The translations under genes and the position numbers were made by a program. Below the pieces are notes generated by a model. That model was not told the DNA's origin. It worked only from the letters and a program-made list of their open reading frames with translations, and did not search any database. Positions 52,154 to 60,962 of a stretch of DNA of 64,000 nucleotides are shown here, piece after piece (position 1 is the first letter of the stretch; each line of letters opens with the position of its first letter). The stretch covers positions 1,122,030 to 1,186,029 of the forward strand of contig NZ_JAMOKG010000002.1 of assembly GCF_023656565.1 (NCBI RefSeq), read 5' to 3'. Origin of the DNA: Flavobacterium tyrosinilyticum (GTDB taxonomy: Bacteria; Bacteroidota; Bacteroidia; Flavobacteriales; Flavobacteriaceae).

Positions 52154-54559
52154 TTATCTAAATTCCTTTTTGAATACTAACTCAAAGCTAAGTCCATTTT
52201 CATTTTTAATCGCTAAATCTCCTTCAAGCGTATTGCTTAAACCGTTTATAAGTGTCATTCCGAACGAATTGCTATTTTGCAACTCTACGATATCTTGTAT
52301 ACCAATTCCATTATCAGAAATAAACAGCTTATAGCAGTTTTCTGAAATCCCAGATAAGGAAAGCCTAATAATGCAATTTTGCGTATCCTTAAAAGCATAT
52401 TTTATCGAATTGGTAATTACTTCGTTGATAATTAAACCCAATGCAATGGCTTGCGAAATATCCAATTCGATCGCATCAATTTTCACTTCAAAATGAATGT
52501 ATTCTGCATTGAAAGACTCTTTTAGATACTCAACCAATTCATTGCAGTAATCGGGCATATCAATCATAGAGACATTGTCTTCCTTATACAGTTTTTGATG
52601 AATCAATGACATCGCATAAATTCTGTTTTGGCTGTTTTTTATCGTAGAAATCGCCAAATCATCTTTTAAATAAGAAGATTGAGAATTAAGCAGACTAATG
52701 ATGGTTTGAAGATTATTTTTTACCCTATGATGAATTTCTTTGAGAAGCCATTCTTTTTCTTCAACCAAACGCTCCAATTTTACATTTTTAAGCTTAATTT
52801 CTTTTTCTTTTAATTGAAGGCGGCTCGTACTGCGCTGTTTTATTTTGGCTCTGTTGTACAATAAAATGATGATAATCAGCAATAAAAATAAACTGCTTAT
52901 AGAGATTATATTTAAAAGTTTGGAAGAATGCAATTCACGTTTCTGAAGATCGGTCTGCTGTTTTAAAGATTTTATATTTTGTATTTTGGCACTTGTTTCA
53001 AACTTGAATTTCAAATTTTCATAATCAAGGTTTTTACGCATGTTATCCATCGAATCTTGAATTCGAGTATAGCTTTTCATGTGCTCAATCGCAGAAAGAT
53101 AATTTCCGTTTAAGGAATCAATTTTAAATAAAGTAAGTTCCAAAACATGACGGCTAAATCCTTCTGTGCCACGAGGAAGAGCAAGAATACGATTGGTAAT
53201 TTCTTCTGCTTTTTGAGGTTTATGAATTTTGACATAAAACAGCGCCATAATAGAAGTACAAGTCGCAACATCTTTGACTGTTTCTGCTGAATTTAATTTT
53301 TTAGCAAAAAAATCAACTTTTTCATAACAGGCTTCGGCTTCTTTCAACCTTCCCAATTGGTCATAGCAGCAAGCTTTAAGCTGATTTAGGATCATATTAT
53401 CCAAATCATTTTTTGGAGGGTATTTTTTAGAGTTGCTTTCCAAATATTTTAACGCTTCTGAGTATTTAGAATTATCCATTAATGCTCGTAAAGAACCAAA
53501 AAAACTTTTGTACCAAGTCCCCGCATTAAGTTCTCTTTGGTTGTACTCAATTCCTTTCTGATAAAATTTAATAGCATCTTCATAATAGCCCGTGCTGTTA
53601 TAAATGTTGCCTAGGCGTATGTAAAAGCTATCTGCAAAAGCATAATCTTTAGTTTTCTCCATCGAGCTAACGCTTCTTAAAGCATAATAAAGCGCATCTT
53701 TAAAATTGTTGTGAAATAATTCAATATACGAAATAGTCGTTTCAGTATATTGTGTGTATAGAAAACCAAATTTTTTCTGAAGATTAAGACTTGTAAGGAG
53801 TTCTTGTTTGGCCAGTTTCATTTTACCAGTCCAAAAATGAACTGGAATTATTTTCATATAGGTCTCAATTTCTTTTTCCTTGTTGCCTAATTTTTTATAA
53901 ATAGCCAAAGCCTCAGCCAAAATAACTGCTTTTTCTTTGTTGCTATCGGGCATAAACGTACCTTGATTGTCAATAGCTTCTGCTAATATTTGTTCGTCTT
54001 GTGTTTTTCTTGCGGCATTAACCAGTTGCGAAAAAATGGTGCTGCTCAGTTGTGGTTTGTCTGCTTGGTAATAATATTTGGCAAGAAGATATTTGGATTG
54101 AAAATACCACTTTTGAATTTTGGTTTTTTCTGCCAGTTTTTGGGCTTTATTAATATACAAAAGCGCATTTTTTAGATCCTCTTTTTTTGCGCCAGCTTTA
54201 AAAAGGTAAAAGCTCCCAATTTGCAAGGACAGTCTAATTTGATCGATTGTATTTAATCTTGGCAATAGCAATTCTGCTCCACGAGCGTAATTATTGGTAA
54301 TTAAATTATTTCCGGGAAAGTTAGATCCGTCATTAAAACCTTCATCATTGGCAAGCGTGTACGGAAGTTTGTGTGCTTTGCTAGCCAAAATCATCGCGCT
54401 GTCAATATCTATCGAACCTTGATTAACGTTCCGAAGATAAATAGCGACATTGTGTAGCATCAATCTATCTTTCTGAAGCTTAAGTTTATTGGATTCATTT
54501 TGGCTAAAAGTGGTTGTGGTAAAGAAAGTTAGTAAAAGTAAGAAAATTACTTTTTTCAT
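52154..54559 (-). CDS. TPR-domain sensor histidine kinase (HisKA_2 type)
   Basis: The 801-aa protein has a signal peptide (VIFLLLLTFFTTTTFSQ), a periplasmic TPR array (about 100-520, for example YYALRSVSSMEKTKDYAFADSF, EDAIKFYQKGIEY), one membrane helix (about 557-577, IISISSLFLLLIIIILLY), a coiled coil, then the HisKA_2 box LLKEIHHRVKNNLQTIISLL and a HATPase end (EVITNSIKYAF, DNGIGIQD, FGMTLINGL). No receiver gene is adjacent. Signals are probably sensed through the periplasmic TPRs. Confidence 0.92.
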   Translation of the reverse strand: MKKVIFLLLLTFFTTTTFSQNESNKLKLQKDRLMLHNVAIYLRNVNQGSIDIDSAMILASKAHKLPYTLANDEGFNDGSNFPGNNLITNNYARGAELLLPRLNTIDQIRLSLQIGSFYLFKAGAKKEDLKNALLYINKAQKLAEKTKIQKWYFQSKYLLAKYYYQADKPQLSSTIFSQLVNAARKTQDEQILAEAIDNQGTFMPDSNKEKAVILAEALAIYKKLGNKEKEIETYMKIIPVHFWTGKMKLAKQELLTSLNLQKKFGFLYTQYTETTISYIELFHNNFKDALYYALRSVSSMEKTKDYAFADSFYIRLGNIYNSTGYYEDAIKFYQKGIEYNQRELNAGTWYKSFFGSLRALMDNSKYSEALKYLESNSKKYPPKNDLDNMILNQLKACCYDQLGRLKEAEACYEKVDFFAKKLNSAETVKDVATCTSIMALFYVKIHKPQKAEEITNRILALPRGTEGFSRHVLELTLFKIDSLNGNYLSAIEHMKSYTRIQDSMDNMRKNLDYENLKFKFETSAKIQNIKSLKQQTDLQKRELHSSKLLNIISISSLFLLLIIIILLYNRAKIKQRSTSRLQLKEKEIKLKNVKLERLVEEKEWLLKEIHHRVKNNLQTIISLLNSQSSYLKDDLAISTIKNSQNRIYAMSLIHQKLYKEDNVSMIDMPDYCNELVEYLKESFNAEYIHFEVKIDAIELDISQAIALGLIINEVITNSIKYAFKDTQNCIIRLSLSGISENCYKLFISDNGIGIQDIVELQNSNSFGMTLINGLSNTLEGDLAIKNENGLSFELVFKKEFR

Positions 54560-54667
54560 GTTTAGGATTGTTTGGAGGAGTAAAACTAAGGGATTTAAAA
54601 GTGTTTAAAAAACATTTTTATTGATAATTTATTGCTCCGACGAAGAATTATGTGATGAAACGATTAT

Positions 54668-54702
54668 AAAAAAAGCTGCCTAGAATGTAGGCAGCTTTTT
54701 TT
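54668..54702 (-). terminator. Terminator of the DUF4291 gene
   Basis: AAAAAAAGCTGCCTA and TAGGCAGCTTTTTTT form a perfect stem, about 90 bp past the stop at 54791. Confidence 0.85.
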
Positions 54703-54790
54703 TAATCATTTCATATACTTTTTGAGCGAATGCACTTATCTCTTTTTAAATTGTAATTTTTACATGGCTTTTTTGTTACATGTTTTTTGA

Positions 54791-55945
54791 TCAAAAATAC
54801 CAAAACGCTCTACTATGAATTTGATTATACACATATTCTTCATCAAATGATTCAATAAAATAATCGGCTGTTTGGGGCGCAAAGCCTTCAATATTTTCCA
54901 CTAAAAAGTCTTTATTCGTTGCGATGTACTCTTTTGTTGGTTGAAGACCTAATGGATAAAAAATCATTTCACCATCAAATCCACACCAAGTATCAAAGTC
55001 AACCATTTTAGCTTCTAAAATTAAGTGAAGATCAATTACCTCTTTATTTTTACTAGCAAAGTAACTAAACGTTAAAAGGTCTTCACACATACAATCAAAT
55101 TCTCCTAGTTCATCATCTCTTCTGTAAGCAATAGCGGTTTTTAATAGATATCTTGATAGTTCGGTGTTTTTGTAATTTTTAACATAACCAACAAATTCAT
55201 TTCTTTCAGGTTGGTCACTGTAAATTAGCAATTTCTCAAAATCTGCTTGGTTGATTGCCTTTTTATGGTTAAATTCTGAAATTATTCCTTCTACAAATGG
55301 TGAGCGAAATGCTTCAGGAATTGAAAATTTCTTTTTTAAAGCGTTGTTGACTTCAATTATGGATTCATTCATTACGTAAAACCATTCGTCTCCGCTATCA
55401 ATTTTCGCTTTTTGTTCTTTAACAAAAGCAGTAATATCTTGGATTGATTTTATGAACTCGTTGTTGAACTTTTGTAACGCCTCATTTTTAATTCCGATTT
55501 GAACGGCTCTACGTTTTAGCTTTTCTCCTTTAAAATTGTGGTCTGGATCCCATTGAATTCTTACATCGCTATTATTTAGATTTTCTCGCCATGTTGATTC
55601 ATCTCCATATGATTCGTCGTAGCTTGTCAAAACACCATTAGCGAGAAGTTCTTCGAAACCTTCAAAAGTCATCTCAATGGCCAAAATTCGACTTTGGTTG
55701 CTGTCTTTTTCTGCCCAATCACTTCTGTACATCATCCACAAAAAATTGGGTTTTATCCACGTCATTCTTTCGAAGCTGTAATCTGTTCCTCCGAATTTTT
55801 GATTTTTTATGGCATAATCTGCAATGCTATCATTGAATGCCTGATAGACAAAAATATTGGAGCCAGTTTTTTGTCCGAGTATAAAATTTCCTTCTTGTGG
55901 AAGTCCCTTTTCATATCTGTGATGTTGAATTGTTTTTAGGTTCAT
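54791..55945 (-). CDS. DUF4291-domain protein with extra C-terminal domain
   Basis: The first 200 residues or so match DUF4291: FVYQAFNDSIADYAIKNQKFGG, FERMTWIKPNFLWMMYRSDWAEK, and RILAIEMTFEGFEELL, VRIQWDPDHNFKGEKLKRRAVQIGI. Stand-alone DUF4291 proteins end about there; here another 180 residues follow (TAFVKEQKAKIDSG onward), with an acidic Cys motif FDCMCEDLL. That second part is not recognised. The gene is monocistronic. The biochemical function of DUF4291 is not known to me. Confidence 0.82.
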   Translation of the reverse strand: MNLKTIQHHRYEKGLPQEGNFILGQKTGSNIFVYQAFNDSIADYAIKNQKFGGTDYSFERMTWIKPNFLWMMYRSDWAEKDSNQSRILAIEMTFEGFEELLANGVLTSYDESYGDESTWRENLNNSDVRIQWDPDHNFKGEKLKRRAVQIGIKNEALQKFNNEFIKSIQDITAFVKEQKAKIDSGDEWFYVMNESIIEVNNALKKKFSIPEAFRSPFVEGIISEFNHKKAINQADFEKLLIYSDQPERNEFVGYVKNYKNTELSRYLLKTAIAYRRDDELGEFDCMCEDLLTFSYFASKNKEVIDLHLILEAKMVDFDTWCGFDGEMIFYPLGLQPTKEYIATNKDFLVENIEGFAPQTADYFIESFDEEYVYNQIHSRAFWYF

Positions 55946-56094
55946 TTTTATTGCGATTAATACAAATGCATGTTAGGTTCATTTTTTATATTGGGCAGGT
56001 AATCCTAATCCAACTCATTTTTTAGATTACCCAAATATAAAATGTTTTCCTATAAAAAGATATAAACCCCTTCAATATAACAAACAAAAAAAGC

Positions 56095-56117
56095 CATCCC
56101 ATTCAGGACAGCTTTTT
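56095..56117 (-). terminator. Terminator of the dioxygenase gene
   Basis: AAAAAGC.ATCC/GGA..GCTTTTT imperfect hairpin, about 50 bp beyond the stop at 56166. The rest of 55946-56165 shows no gene. Confidence 0.55.
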
Positions 56118-56165
56118 CAAAATATAGTTGTGTGTTTCGGGATTAACCCTAGTTTTATTTTTAAA

Positions 56166-57104
56166 TTAATTAATTTTAACCAAATGCTCTTCGATTGCAG
56201 CTCTTTGAGATTCGTATTGAGCTGGAAGTTTTAAGTTTTGACCTAATTCTTCTAAGCTTTCGTCTACTGTAAATCCAGGATTGTCAGTAGCGATTTCGAA
56301 CAAAACTCCGCCTGGTTCTCTGAAATATAGAGAGTGGAAATATTGTCTGTCAATTTGCGGAGTAATCTGCAATCCGTAGTCTTCGATTTTTTCTCTGAAT
56401 TTCATTAAAATTTCATCGTTTGGTACTCGGAAAGCCACGTGGTGAACAGTTCCGTTTGCATTTAAACCGCGTTTTTCTTCCGGTAGTTCTACCAAGTCAA
56501 CAATTGCAGCATTTTCTACAGCATCTGTAGCATAACGGTAACGGTTTACATCTTGGTCAATCAATTTATAACCAAATATATCAGTTAAGATAGCCGCAGT
56601 AGGTTTAACATTATTTAAAGTCAAAGTAATGTTATGAAAACCTTTTGTAGCTACATCTGCTTTTACTTCGTCAGTTTCCCAAGCTTTTCTGTTGTCATCT
56701 GTTTTAGATTCGATTAATTCCAATTTTAATCCGTCTGGATCTAAGAAAGTCAAATATTTTTCTCCAAACTTTTCAGCTGGTTTATTGTAAATTACGTTGT
56801 ATTTTTCGAAACGTTTTTGCCAGAAATCAAGACTTCCTTTAGGAACAGAATATCCAATTTCAGTTGCCATTCCAGAACCTTTTCTTCCTTGCTGAATTCC
56901 TGCTCCCCAAGGGAAAAAGGTTAAGATAGTTCCTGCGCTTCCTACTTCGTCACCAAAGTAAAAGTGATACGTTCCTGGATCGTCAAAGTTCACAGTTTTT
57001 TTAATGAATCTTAATCCTAAAATTTTTGAATAAAAGTCAAAATTGCGTTTAGCGTCACCTGCAATTGCAGTAATATGGTGTAAGCCTAAAATTTTATTTT
57101 CCAT
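56166..57104 (-). CDS. Ring-cleaving dioxygenase (MhqO-like, double VOC domain)
   Basis: The 312-aa protein has two vicinal-oxygen-chelate modules: LGLHHITAIAGDAKRNFDFYSKILGLRFIKKTVNFDDP with metal His, FLDPDGLKLELIES, then KGFHNITLTLNNV and TVHHVAFRVPNDE ... LYFREPGGVLFEIATD. This is the glyoxalase-like MhqO/MhqA group acting on catechol or hydroquinone-type compounds. It is divergent from a sigma-54-type regulator with 316 bp between. A TAAATTTG -7 box occurs on the minus strand at 57144-57151. Confidence 0.93.
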   Translation of the reverse strand: MENKILGLHHITAIAGDAKRNFDFYSKILGLRFIKKTVNFDDPGTYHFYFGDEVGSAGTILTFFPWGAGIQQGRKGSGMATEIGYSVPKGSLDFWQKRFEKYNVIYNKPAEKFGEKYLTFLDPDGLKLELIESKTDDNRKAWETDEVKADVATKGFHNITLTLNNVKPTAAILTDIFGYKLIDQDVNRYRYATDAVENAAIVDLVELPEEKRGLNANGTVHHVAFRVPNDEILMKFREKIEDYGLQITPQIDRQYFHSLYFREPGGVLFEIATDNPGFTVDESLEELGQNLKLPAQYESQRAAIEEHLVKIN

Positions 57105-57420
57105 GGTATTTTTTATATTAAATTGTTATTGATTTTTCTTTTACAAATTTACGGCGGTTATGCTTCTGCATCGATTAACCTAGATTAAGAAATAAAAACG
57201 CACTGTTTTTTGAAAACATCAAAAGCAAACCAAATAACATTCCGATTTAATAAAGGCTTTGAAAACAAGGCTTTGGGAGAAGTGCCAGATTTTAGAACCT
57301 ACGATATATCGTAATTTTATGATTTGAAAATGGCATATTTAGAAAATCTATACTTGTTTACTAAATGCTATTCCTTATTTTTACGCTATCACCGCCAAAA
57401 TACCACAATAAATACCGTTT
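57105..57420. promoter_or_regulatory. Divergent promoter region, dioxygenase and sigma-54-type regulator
   Basis: Holds the TAAATTTG -7 element (57144-57151, minus strand). I find no clear -24/-12 (GG-N10-GC) element on either side and no further structure. Confidence 0.4.
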
Positions 57421-58992
57421 ATGGAAAAGCCTATAGATAAAGCTGCGATCGCAATAAACCGATTGCAGGAAAGAGAAAAGGAACAAATGCTTATTATATC
57501 TATTTGTACAGCACTTTCTCGGGCTTTAAACAAAAAGGAACTAGAATCCGTTGTGAACGGAATATTAAAAGATAACTTCCAATTTGATGATTTTATTTTG
57601 GCTTCTTCTGATGAAAGCAAAGGAGATTATTTTATTTTTCATTCAACAGATCAATATGTAGATTCAAAAAGTTATGCTATAAATGATGGCTTTTTTGATG
57701 ATTGCCTTAATTCTGCTGATATAGTTTCTTTCGATTTATCAAACTCAAAGCATCCAGATTACATTAAGAGCATTTATAAAAAAGGCTCTAAAAATGCGTT
57801 TGGAGTTGGGCTTCCTCATATAGAAGGAAATCGAAATGTGCTTTTTCTTTTTTTTAAAAATGCTAAAACTTTCAGCAGAGAATCGAATCGCGTTTTGAAA
57901 GGAATTGTGATGCAGCTTTCTATTACAGTGAGAAACATTATGCTGACGCAGCAAAATGAAGATACGCTTGCTGAGTTGCAAATATTGAAGCAGCATATTT
58001 TAGGAAAGAAAGAAAAAAACATTCAGAAAAAGGAAGGTTTTCATGGAATTATAGGAACTAGCGATGCTATGAAAGACGTTTGTGAATTGATTGCTCAAGT
58101 GGCCTCTTCAAATTCTACGGTTTTAATTTTGGGAGAAACAGGAACCGGAAAAGAACTTGTAGCTAGTGCAATTCATAATTTATCTGAAGTTTCCAACCAA
58201 AAAATGATTAAGGTAAATTGCGCTTCAATTCCCGAAAACTTAATCGAAAGTGAATTATTCGGTCATGAGAAAGGCGCTTTTACAGGAGCAACCGAACAAA
58301 GAATTGGTAAGTTTGAGCAAGCCGAAAACAGTACGATTTTTTTAGACGAAATAGGAGAGCTGCCATTAGAATTGCAAGGTAAGCTGCTTCGTGTTTTGCA
58401 AGAAAAGGAAATTGAACGGGTTGGCGGAAACAAAAGCATAAAAGTGAATGCGAGAGTGATTGCCGCAACCAATAAAATACTTGAAAAAGAAGTTTATGGC
58501 GAGCGTTTTAGAAGTGATTTATATTTTCGATTGAATGTTTATCCGATCAAGCTTCCTGCTTTACGCGACCGTAAAGAAGATATTCCGGTTTTGGGACATT
58601 TTTTCTTGGAAAAGCATGCCACAAAAATGGGAAGAAATGTAAAACGGTTTTCTAAAAAAGTACTCAACAGTATGATGACTAACGCATGGCCTGGAAATGT
58701 ACGTGAGCTAGAAAATATGGTAGAAAGAAGCATCTTGTTTGCCAAAGATGAAAAGATCAAAGAAATGATTTTTCCTGAAATTGTAATGGCTAGCCCAGAT
58801 ACTTTAGTCAATGAATTTTATACCAAAACGCTTCAAGAAGTAGAGAAGGAGCACATTCTAAAAGTCATAAAAAAATGCAACGGACGAATTTCGGGGCCGC
58901 AGGGCGCAGCTGTTTTACTCGGTTTGCCCTCTACAACATTGACTTCTAGAATGAAGAAGCTAGGAATTAAAAAAGAACATTTTTTGGATTAA
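57421..58992 (+). CDS. GAF-type sigma-54-dependent activator
   Basis: The 523-aa protein has an N-terminal GAF-like domain (about 25-175), a linker, the AAA+ core with Walker A GETGTGKE (238-245), [13 protein letters not shown] (GAFTGA 285-290) that contacts sigma-54, and a C-terminal Fis-type HTH ([21 protein letters not shown]). In the EKEVYGERF segment the glycine normally before the FR motif is shifted by one place. It lacks a receiver domain, so a small molecule probably controls it. The divergent ring-cleaving dioxygenase is the likely target. Confidence 0.92.
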   Translation: MEKPIDKAAIAINRLQEREKEQMLIISICTALSRALNKKELESVVNGILKDNFQFDDFILASSDESKGDYFIFHSTDQYVDSKSYAINDGFFDDCLNSADIVSFDLSNSKHPDYIKSIYKKGSKNAFGVGLPHIEGNRNVLFLFFKNAKTFSRESNRVLKGIVMQLSITVRNIMLTQQNEDTLAELQILKQHILGKKEKNIQKKEGFHGIIGTSDAMKDVCELIAQVASSNSTVLILGETGTGKELVASAIHNLSEVSNQKMIKVNCASIPENLIESELFGHEKGAFTGATEQRIGKFEQAENSTIFLDEIGELPLELQGKLLRVLQEKEIERVGGNKSIKVNARVIAATNKILEKEVYGERFRSDLYFRLNVYPIKLPALRDRKEDIPVLGHFFLEKHATKMGRNVKRFSKKVLNSMMTNAWPGNVRELENMVERSILFAKDEKIKEMIFPEIVMASPDTLVNEFYTKTLQEVEKEHILKVIKKCNGRISGPQGAAVLLGLPSTTLTSRMKKLGIKKEHFLD

Positions 58993-59199
58993 TTTTTTTT
59001 GAAAGTGTAAAGTGTTTTAACACATAGAAGCATAGATTTTAGCTTGTGCAAAAGGCGTTTCACTTGCATGAATACACATAGCGCTATGTGTTAGAAACTA
59101 GTTTCTTTTTTAAGTCTTTTTCACGATCAAAAAAATATGTTTCTATGTGTTTAAAAAAACAGTATCAACTTTGTCAAAGTTTTAAACTTTGACAAAGTT
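58993..59199. repeat. Dispersed repeat family A, full copy
   Basis: It has ACACATAGAAGCATAG, AAAAGGCGTTTCACTTGCAT, CTATGTGTTAGAAACTAG and, at 59167-59199, the AACTTTGTCAAAGTT palindrome. The order of modules differs from the 6.9-7.2 kb copy, and the 63.7-63.9 kb copy is inverted. Confidence 0.75.
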
Positions 59200-59239
59200 C
59201 GACAGAACTTGATACTTGATACTTTAAACCTGAAACTAT

Positions 59240-59593
59240 TTAAACCAACTTTATAAAAATAGATTTTCTCAGTTTAGGTTCCATATTTTTGGTTTTGTGA
59301 CCCTTTCCTGTCGTATCTTCTACCAATAAAATAGAACCCGTATTGAATGTTCTTTTTTCTCCTAATGAAGTTTCAATTTCTACGCCTCCTTCCAGCAAAA
59401 CAATGTATTGTCGATCTGGAGCATTGTGAAAATCGTAATCGTAAGAAGGACTAACTTCTCTAAAAACGATAGATTTCACAGGTTCATCATCAGATAAAAA
59501 TCCGATATCGCCTTTGTTTTTCAACGGAACTTCAAAGTCTTCAAAATGACTTTCTCCATTGGTATCGCTGTAAACGCGAGTTATCGTAATCAT
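59240..59593 (-). CDS. Cupin-like small protein, 117 aa
   Basis: A one-barrel protein with a conserved body HFEDFEVPLKNKGDIGFLSDDEPVKSIVFREV, then APDRQYIVLLEGGVEIET and the closing GSILLVEDTTGKGHKTKN, which has the His of the second cupin motif. The start overlaps the esterase stop by one base (TAATG), so the two are translationally coupled. Role unknown; it could bind a small organic ligand. Confidence 0.82.
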   Translation of the reverse strand: MITITRVYSDTNGESHFEDFEVPLKNKGDIGFLSDDEPVKSIVFREVSPSYDYDFHNAPDRQYIVLLEGGVEIETSLGEKRTFNTGSILLVEDTTGKGHKTKNMEPKLRKSIFIKLV

Positions 59594-60213
59594 TATTTTT
59601 TATTGAAAATTAATGCGTTGGCACAATTTATTTCGTCTTGACTGATCGTATGTCCCATATTTGGGTAGATTTTTTTTGTAACATCTGCTCCCATTTTTTC
59701 CATAAGCGCTTCGGTCTCATTGACTCTTTCTACAGGAACGTGAAAATCGGGATCGCTTGTTCCGATAAAAACAGGTGTATTTTCGAAGTTTCCTGAATAA
59801 TGATTTTCATAAACTTGATCTCCAATTAATCCGCCCGTGAAAGCGACAATTCCGCCATATTTTGCTGCATTTCTTGTAGTGAATTCTAAAGCAAGACAAG
59901 CACCTTGAGAAAACCCTAAGAAATAAATATTCTCTTTTTCGATTCCGTTTTGCTGTATAGCTACCACAACTTTATGTATGGCTTCTAATGAATTTGAAAA
60001 GGATGGCTCGTTTTCGTTCAAAGGAGCTAGAAACGAATACGGATACCAAGTTCTATTTTCTGCTTGAGGCGCAACCAATGCAAAGTCATCTACCTTAAGA
60101 TGTTTTGCAATCGAAAGAATATCATGAGCGCTAGCACCGCGTCCGTGAATTAGAATCAGGGCTTTTTTAGCTTCATTTAAAGGAATACCATCTGTTAAAA
60201 TATCTGTATTCAT
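59593..60213 (-). CDS. Phospholipase/carboxylesterase-family hydrolase
   Basis: The ATG at 60213 (MNTDILTDGIPLNEA) is chosen because the upstream frame extension runs into a dispersed repeat of family B. The 206-aa protein shows LILIHGRGASAHDIL, the nucleophile elbow LGFSQGACLA with Ser, an Asp in GTSDPDFHVP, and His in YPNMGHTISQDE. This fits small cytosolic esterases of the phospholipase/carboxylesterase group. Its substrate is unknown; the downstream cupin is coupled by a one-base overlap. Confidence 0.9.
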   Translation of the reverse strand: MNTDILTDGIPLNEAKKALILIHGRGASAHDILSIAKHLKVDDFALVAPQAENRTWYPYSFLAPLNENEPSFSNSLEAIHKVVVAIQQNGIEKENIYFLGFSQGACLALEFTTRNAAKYGGIVAFTGGLIGDQVYENHYSGNFENTPVFIGTSDPDFHVPVERVNETEALMEKMGADVTKKIYPNMGHTISQDEINCANALIFNKK

Positions 60214-60251
60214 AGTTTTTTGTTTTAAATTATTAGAACAGCGAATTAATG

Positions 60252-60328
60252 TTTCACGCAGATTTAAAGAGATTTTAGCAGATTTTGATTTTAAAGAATC
60301 TGCATTATCTGCTAAATCTGCGAGAGAA
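60252..60328. repeat. Family B foldback repeat
   Basis: GTTTCACGCAGATTTAAAGA ... GCTAAATCTGCGAGAG, directly between the GNAT-like gene and the esterase start. It likely forms a hairpin in the transcript. Confidence 0.7.
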
Positions 60329-60364
60329 AAATCGGTCATCAGATTTACTCCGCTTTATCAAGAA

Positions 60365-60655
60365 TTATTTCTTCCAAATATCTTCGTATTCGTCTGGATG
60401 TCTTTTAAATTGCGCGTGAATGTAAGGACAAAGCGGTAAAACTTTCAGGTTATTGGCACGTACATAAGAGACCATTTCTTCTAAAAGTTTCTTAGCATAG
60501 CCTTTTCCTTCTGCTTCTGGCTCAACTCCTGTGTGGTAAACCGTCAGCAAATCTGGTTTGATGCTTACAGTCATTTCTCCTAGTTTTTTATCGTCTACAT
60601 AAAGGTTGAAAGCTCCATGTTTTTTCTCGTCTAATTCTAATTTTATTGTTTCCAT
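60365..60655 (-). CDS. GNAT-like N-acetyltransferase (NATD1/YjdJ type)
   Basis: The 96-aa short GNAT fold shows GEMTVSIKPDLLTVYHTGVEPEAEGKGYAKKLLEEMV, the acetyl-CoA loop being GKGYAKKL, and the end VLPLCPYIHAQFKRHPDEY typical of this small subfamily, with Cys in LCPY. Targets are unknown. The gene stands 25 bp upstream of a family B repeat and the esterase and may be co-transcribed. Confidence 0.9.
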   Translation of the reverse strand: METIKLELDEKKHGAFNLYVDDKKLGEMTVSIKPDLLTVYHTGVEPEAEGKGYAKKLLEEMVSYVRANNLKVLPLCPYIHAQFKRHPDEYEDIWKK

Positions 60656-60962
60656 ATATTTTGCTTTTTATAGCTTGCGAAATTTAACCGCAAAGACGCA
60701 AGGGTTACGCAAAGTTCGCGAAGTTTTTAACTTTTTGATTGCGCAAAAAAATTACGCAGAGTTCGCTAAGATTTTTTTAAAGAACTTAAGCTAGATCTAA
60801 ATATTGAGTTCGCAAAGGTTCGTGCGGATAAAACTTTGTCTACACAAAGCTTTTGCAAACTTTTAATTTTTCAATAATCTTTAATTAAAACTTGGCGAAC
60901 TTTGCGTAAACCTTAGCGAGCTTTGCGGTTAAATCTACGGTTAAATCTGCGGTTAAATAATT
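60656..60962. repeat. Dispersed repeat family C
   Basis: Long run of AACCGCAAAGACGCAAGGG, CGCAAAGTTCGCGAAG, and near 60895-60955 TTGCGTAAACCTTAGCG with GGTTAAATCTGCGG repeats. No gene seen. Confidence 0.75.

Noticed and set aside
60214..60339. N-terminal extension of the esterase
   Set aside because: The 42 extra codons run through a family B repeat; the ATG at 60213 gives the normal start of the family.
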